Positions 6,388 through 9,969 of a DNA stretch of 9,969 nucleotides are shown piece after piece (the first letter of the stretch is position 1; the number at the start of each line of letters is the position of its first letter). The stretch is from CAIZGX01 sp044354975 (GTDB lineage Bacteria; Bacteroidota; Bacteroidia; Flavobacteriales_D; Sanyastnellaceae), in contig JBIKZA010000072.1 in the NCBI GenBank assembly GCA_044354975.1, positions 1 through 9,969 of the forward strand, read 5' to 3'. The position numbers and the translations under genes are program-made. The notes beneath the pieces are model-generated. The model saw only the letters and a program-made list of their open reading frames with translations, had not been told where the DNA came from and did not search any database.

Positions 6388-7062
6388 TTAGATAAACTTT
6401 CGAATGCCCGCATGCACCGCATAAATCAGGGGTGTTAGAGCAACAGCAATTCCCATCTTCAATAAATAATTGGTAGGAGCTACTTCAGCAAAGGTGTTCC
6501 AATCCATTTTTCCCGGAAGGACAAATCCGATGTACAAAACAACGATGGTGTCTATCATTTGAGAAACAACGGTGCTTCCTGTACTACGTAACCAAATGTG
6601 ATTATTCCCTGTTTTGCTTTTAATCCAATGGAAGATTGTAACATCCAACAATTGCGAAATCAAAAAAGCCGCAATACTTCCAATCATAATCCAAGGCGCT
6701 TGTCCGAACACCGCCCCGAATTGTTCATCACTCACTCCAATGCCTGGAACAGCAGGTATTTGAAGGGCTAAAAGCACAATAATAAAACAGTATCCAATTA
6801 GAATGGTGGTTATCCAAGACAACCGTCGCACCGCCTTTTCACCATAAAATTCATTCAACGTATCGGTTAGTAAAAACACAATAGGCCAAGGCAACACTCC
6901 TACAATGGTGATGAAGTTGTGCTTCCAATTTCCAATTTGTATGGGTATTTGAATGAGCTTGCTCGAAATTAATTCAGCGGTAATGGCATTCGTAATGAAA
7001 AGCCCTGCTAAGAAGATAAAGAGCCATTCTCTTCGTGTTGAAAAAGAAGATGGTGTTTCCAT
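6388..7062 (-). CDS. yhhQ: YhhQ/VUT-family queuosine precursor transporter
   Basis: This 224-residue inner-membrane protein belongs to the COG1738 (YhhQ/VUT) family. Its E. coli member imports the 7-deazaguanine precursors preQ0/preQ1 used to make queuosine in tRNA. About six hydrophobic segments are visible (near residues 12-30, 50-66, 80-103, 122-145, 164-183 and 200-218). Family hallmarks are NAITAELISSKLI (25-37), LLTDTLNEFYGEKAVRR (64-80), and WLRSTGSTVVSQMIDT (157-172). Length is typical. It starts one base after the stop of the secreted M1 peptidase gene and so is probably translated from the same transcript. No riboswitch can sit directly upstream, because that sequence is the peptidase coding region. 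The link between peptidase and transporter has no obvious biological logic. The family assignment is solid; the exact substrate is inferred from the family. Confidence 0.9.
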   Translation of the reverse strand: METPSSFSTRREWLFIFLAGLFITNAITAELISSKLIQIPIQIGNWKHNFITIVGVLPWPIVFLLTDTLNEFYGEKAVRRLSWITTILIGYCFIIVLLALQIPAVPGIGVSDEQFGAVFGQAPWIMIGSIAAFLISQLLDVTIFHWIKSKTGNNHIWLRSTGSTVVSQMIDTIVVLYIGFVLPGKMDWNTFAEVAPTNYLLKMGIAVALTPLIYAVHAGIRKFI

Positions 7063-7063
7063 A

Positions 7064-9445
7064 TTATTTCAAAAACACTTTGTACGTTACACTGTTCAGT
7101 TCCAAGAAGTAAATTCCTTCCGCATAATTCGAAATATCAATCTGCATTCCGTTTGTAACTTTTCCCTTCAACAATAACTGTCCACTTGTATTGGTAAGGG
7201 AATATTTCCCACTAAAATTCAGATGTGAAATAGCGCTGTCGGTAATGATAAATGGAAGGGAAGGGTGCGCATTTTCTTCCACCGAAATTATTCCAGAATG
7301 AAAGGAGAAGGCATAGTCCCCAGGAAGCGGATTTAATACTTCAAAGCGTCCGTTCCAATTGGTAGTGCTGCCTGAAGTAATGAGTGTTGAATTGCTTGCC
7401 TCACTCCAAGAGTCAAATCCACTCGCGCGAAAAAGCAACACCATATTACTTTCGTCCATACCATATTGCTGAACCAACTGAAACAACGAAGTATCCAAAG
7501 CACTTGTCGCAGTAGCCGATCCGTTGAATCTTAAAGTCATTTTGGTTGAAGTGGTTTCGTTGGCGTAGGTGTTCACATGCCAGTATCTATCCGGAGAAAT
7601 AATGTAATCGGTAAATGGAATAGCAGCGACTCTGTCCGCTGAAGTCAAGTGCATTTCCGCTCGAACGAAAATGCTATCCATAACCCCTAAATCATTCACA
7701 TCGTATTCAAAATTCGCGAAAGTTAAATCGTGTGAACCTGTGGTTGAATTCCAAGCCTCATCGGCAAGCGTTGCGTAATGCAAGTTGTCAGCTCTGTTCA
7801 ACATGACATGTGCAGGTTCGAACAAGACTGTGGCTGTTGCCGTGCTCGATTCTCCAGAAAAGTGCATGAGCACAGTGTCTGTATTTCCTTGAAAATCCAT
7901 CACAGTGACTTCCAACGGGATGTTGTTTAAGTAGGCTGAATTGTGATGGAGGTATTGGTCCACGTGAATATTCAATTCGTAACCTATAAATTGTGTGGTA
8001 TAGCTGAATCCCTTCAACCTAAAATCTGGATACCCCTGTTGAAACACCCATCCGTTGAAGAATTCAGAGAGATCTTCCGTTGTATATGCTTGAAAAAAAT
8101 CGCGCATCTGAACGGAATTCAACGTATTGAATTGGTACTGCGTCATTAAGTCGTGAATGGCCTGAAAGAAATTTTCATCGCCCATAAATCCACGAAGCGA
8201 ATGCGCAACATCTGCTCCTTTGTTGTAAACGGTTTGTCCGTAAGTGATGTTTTCGGGAATAGCATTTAACGGGAAATATCCACCATCGTTGCGCGGCGCA
8301 TTCAACAAGACGTCTCTATGATTATTTCGAATGGAAGTATTGTAGGCATCGTTTCCATACAACCACTCTGTGAAGATTCGCTCGCTGTAGGAAGCCCAAC
8401 CTTCGTTGATCCACATGTCTGCTGCCGTCTCGCATGTGATTAAATCGCCCCACCAATGGTGACTGAGTTCATGGGCATAAAGTGTTTCGTAATTGAGCGT
8501 TCCGTCTACGGCGAACAACGGATAGGCAACATTGGTGGCGTGTTCCATGGCGCCACCGGTAAAAGGGACAACCGTGAATCCCACTTTATCGAAAGCATAG
8601 TTTCCATATTTCGTTTCGAACGCACCAAGTGCATCGTGCAAATTCACAAAACTGTTCTTCATGTCCAATGTGTCCGCCGCCTTCGCTGCAAGCCAGATAG
8701 GGCGGGTATTTCCACTTAATGAAAGGAATTCGTCTTCAACATGGGTATAGTTCGCAACAGCGACGCTGGCTAAGTAGGAGGGGACCGGTTGCAGTAAATT
8801 CCAAGTGGTAAGCAAAGAATCTCCGCCGACATTTTCTACAGATGAACGAATACCTCCACAATACGAAGTTCTTCCGCCATCGGTTAAAGTCTGAATCGTA
8901 TACGTGCAGCGCTCTCTGAAATTGTCGAAGCATGGAAACCAAACTCGACCGTAATTATGCGGAAGCGCATCCATACCCACACCCATGTTGTAGGCATAGC
9001 CACCGCTGTAATAAAATCCGCCCCAACTAGCATCTTGAATAGGATTACCGTGATAATATATTCGAGTTGTGAAATTCACCCAAGACGCAAGACTCGGTAA
9101 TTCAATAAATAAATCAGGACCAACATGCGTAAAGGAAGCGGAATTGGAATTCACAAAAACCGAATCAACTGTTAATCCTTCAAGATCCAAATGCAATTGA
9201 GGTACACTAGTCATTATCGGAGAAATCGTTATGTCTGCATAGCCACGAATAGTGTTACTTGAAAAATTCGTGAAGTCGAGATAGACATAGGTGTCAACAA
9301 TATCTAAAGTATCGCATCGACTGTTGCTGTTAGATAGGTCCTTGTGCGAATGTTTGTGCGAGCAATTCGTTTGCCCCAAAGAAGGAAAAGATATAATTGA
9401 GCAAAGAGCAATTAAAAATATTCTATTCAAGTTAAGCAAATTCAT
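7064..9445 (-). CDS. Secreted M1-family zinc metallopeptidase with T9SS sorting domain
   Basis: This gluzincin peptidase of about 793 residues is exported through Sec and then probably the type IX secretion system. Numbering is from ATG 9445. A signal peptide (NRIFLIALCSIISFPSLGQ, about 7-25) is followed by the all-beta N-terminal M1 domain. The exopeptidase loop GGAMEH is at 297-302; the classical motif is GxMEN, so the final Asn is His here. The zinc site HELSH (325-329) is followed by WINEG with Glu348 at the canonical 18-residue spacing, and a catalytic Tyr in TVYNKG sits near 407. After beta-rich domains, the last about 70 residues form a Por-secretion/T9SS-type tail (LTNTSGQLLLKGKV, then DISNYAEGIYFLEL, ending in KVFLK). 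An upstream in-frame ATG at 9469 adds eight residues, but 9445 gives a cleaner signal peptide. The likely role is digestion of external peptides; cleavage preference is unknown. Confidence 0.92.
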   Translation of the reverse strand: MNLLNLNRIFLIALCSIISFPSLGQTNCSHKHSHKDLSNSNSRCDTLDIVDTYVYLDFTNFSSNTIRGYADITISPIMTSVPQLHLDLEGLTVDSVFVNSNSASFTHVGPDLFIELPSLASWVNFTTRIYYHGNPIQDASWGGFYYSGGYAYNMGVGMDALPHNYGRVWFPCFDNFRERCTYTIQTLTDGGRTSYCGGIRSSVENVGGDSLLTTWNLLQPVPSYLASVAVANYTHVEDEFLSLSGNTRPIWLAAKAADTLDMKNSFVNLHDALGAFETKYGNYAFDKVGFTVVPFTGGAMEHATNVAYPLFAVDGTLNYETLYAHELSHHWWGDLITCETAADMWINEGWASYSERIFTEWLYGNDAYNTSIRNNHRDVLLNAPRNDGGYFPLNAIPENITYGQTVYNKGADVAHSLRGFMGDENFFQAIHDLMTQYQFNTLNSVQMRDFFQAYTTEDLSEFFNGWVFQQGYPDFRLKGFSYTTQFIGYELNIHVDQYLHHNSAYLNNIPLEVTVMDFQGNTDTVLMHFSGESSTATATVLFEPAHVMLNRADNLHYATLADEAWNSTTGSHDLTFANFEYDVNDLGVMDSIFVRAEMHLTSADRVAAIPFTDYIISPDRYWHVNTYANETTSTKMTLRFNGSATATSALDTSLFQLVQQYGMDESNMVLLFRASGFDSWSEASNSTLITSGSTTNWNGRFEVLNPLPGDYAFSFHSGIISVEENAHPSLPFIITDSAISHLNFSGKYSLTNTSGQLLLKGKVTNGMQIDISNYAEGIYFLELNSVTYKVFLK

Positions 9446-9483
9446 GTCTGCAATATATTCCAATTTCATGAAACAACCTTTTT

Positions 9484-9491
9484 CAAATTGA
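9484..9491 (-). promoter_or_regulatory. Possible -7 box of the M1 peptidase operon
   Basis: On the minus strand this reads TCAATTTG, one mismatch from TAnnTTTG, and it would place transcription start about 30 nt before ATG 9445. No convincing TTG/TTTG -33 partner is seen upstream. It is recorded only because the divergent 112-bp gap between 9445 and 9558 must hold the promoters of both flanking genes. Confidence 0.2.
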
Positions 9492-9557
9492 TGGTGTCTA
9501 AGTAATAGCGACAGAGAATTGAAACCGCTTTGTTAGCCAACCAACCAAACTGCAAGT

Positions 9558-9969
9558 ATGAAACCAACCCACGATCTTTTTGATCTGGTTCGCTCTCTGA
9601 CCAAGAGTGAAAAGCGTTTTTTCAAGTTACAAAGCTCGTTGCAAGCGGGCGAGAAGAACTACGTTCGACTTTTTGATTTACTTGAAAAAATGGATCATTA
9701 TGACGAAGATTTTGTGAAAGAGTCGTTCAAAGGAGAACTTTTCTTAAAACATCTTCCGTCAGAAAAAAATCACTTATTCAAACTCATTTTGAAAGCTCTG
9801 CGCTCTTACCACGGCGAAAGCACTGTTCGAAGTGTCTTGAAGCAAGCATTAAAGAATGTTGATATTCTTCACAAAAAAGGACTTTTCGAAGAATGTAAAA
9901 AAGAGCTGAAGCGCGCGAAGAAATTGGCCACAGCTTATGAGTTTTTTTACTACTTGTTTGAAATAATTT
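9558..9969 (+). CDS. Unrecognised Bacteroidota-type helical protein, 5' part (runs off window)
   Basis: An ATG at 9558 opens a frame that stays open to the window edge, giving 137 residues and no stop. It begins MKPTHDLFDLVRSLTKSEKR. It is rich in Lys, Glu, Leu and Phe with regular amphipathic patterning, and reads as all-helical. Segments such as VRLFDLLEKMDHYDED, KNHLFKLILKALRSY and ILHKKGLFEECKKELKRAKKLA resemble stacked helical, TPR-like repeats. No signal peptide or membrane segment is visible, so it is probably cytoplasmic. From memory, long (about 500-residue) uncharacterised Bacteroidota proteins begin with this LxKSEKRxFK pattern, but I cannot name a function. It is divergent from the M1 peptidase gene. 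The start is supported by the clear protein pattern from the ATG onward, not by a Shine-Dalgarno. Confidence 0.8.
   Translation, partial: MKPTHDLFDLVRSLTKSEKRFFKLQSSLQAGEKNYVRLFDLLEKMDHYDEDFVKESFKGELFLKHLPSEKNHLFKLILKALRSYHGESTVRSVLKQALKNVDILHKKGLFEECKKELKRAKKLATAYEFFYYLFEII

Noticed and set aside
7943..8719. Plus-strand ORFs (7943-8149, 8456-8719) opposite the M1 peptidase
   Set aside because: They are antisense to strongly conserved peptidase motifs, encode no recognisable domain and have unconvincing composition.
9537..9548. Three tandem CCAA units upstream of the last gene
   Set aside because: Too short to call a functional repeat; probably chance in a 112-bp intergenic region.

Overview
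The window looks like chromosomal DNA of a member of the Bacteroidota, probably Flavobacteriales-like. The signs are a large secreted peptidase with a C-terminal type IX secretion (T9SS) sorting domain, AT-rich translation starts with little Shine-Dalgarno signal, and promoter-like TAnnTTTG boxes. The genus cannot be named from this sequence. I see no rRNA, tRNA, CRISPR array, insertion sequence or replication origin.

Left part (1-2987, + strand): the 3' half of uvrA (nucleotide excision repair), then a compact type II toxin-antitoxin operon of the Xre/RES class. The antitoxin and toxin genes overlap in TAATG. A clear inverted-repeat operator sits directly behind the uvrA stop codon. A PaiA-like GNAT acetyltransferase follows 26 bp after the toxin.

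Middle part (3058-6201): a visibly AT-richer islet carries two overlapping minus-strand genes, a Zn-aminopeptidase-like protein of the DUF4910/DUF2172 class and an SpsF-like nucleotidylyltransferase. Both families usually occur in surface-polysaccharide or nonulosonate-type sugar clusters. Diverging from them is a FkbM-type SAM methyltransferase whose reading frame is broken by one in-frame TAG immediately followed by ATG. Together they look like the remnant of, or an outlier from, a glycan-modification cluster.

Right part (6388-9969): a minus-strand pair reads from a secreted M1-family zinc metallopeptidase with a T9SS sorting tail into a YhhQ/VUT-family queuosine-precursor transporter, with a 1-bp gap. 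Divergent from it, a Bacteroidota-type protein of unknown function starts at 9558 and runs off the window.

The points most worth a second look are the nonsense-interrupted FkbM gene, the three-half-site operator of the RES/Xre module, and the AT-rich glycan islet. Most genes are members of known families, and I found no convincing wholly new system.
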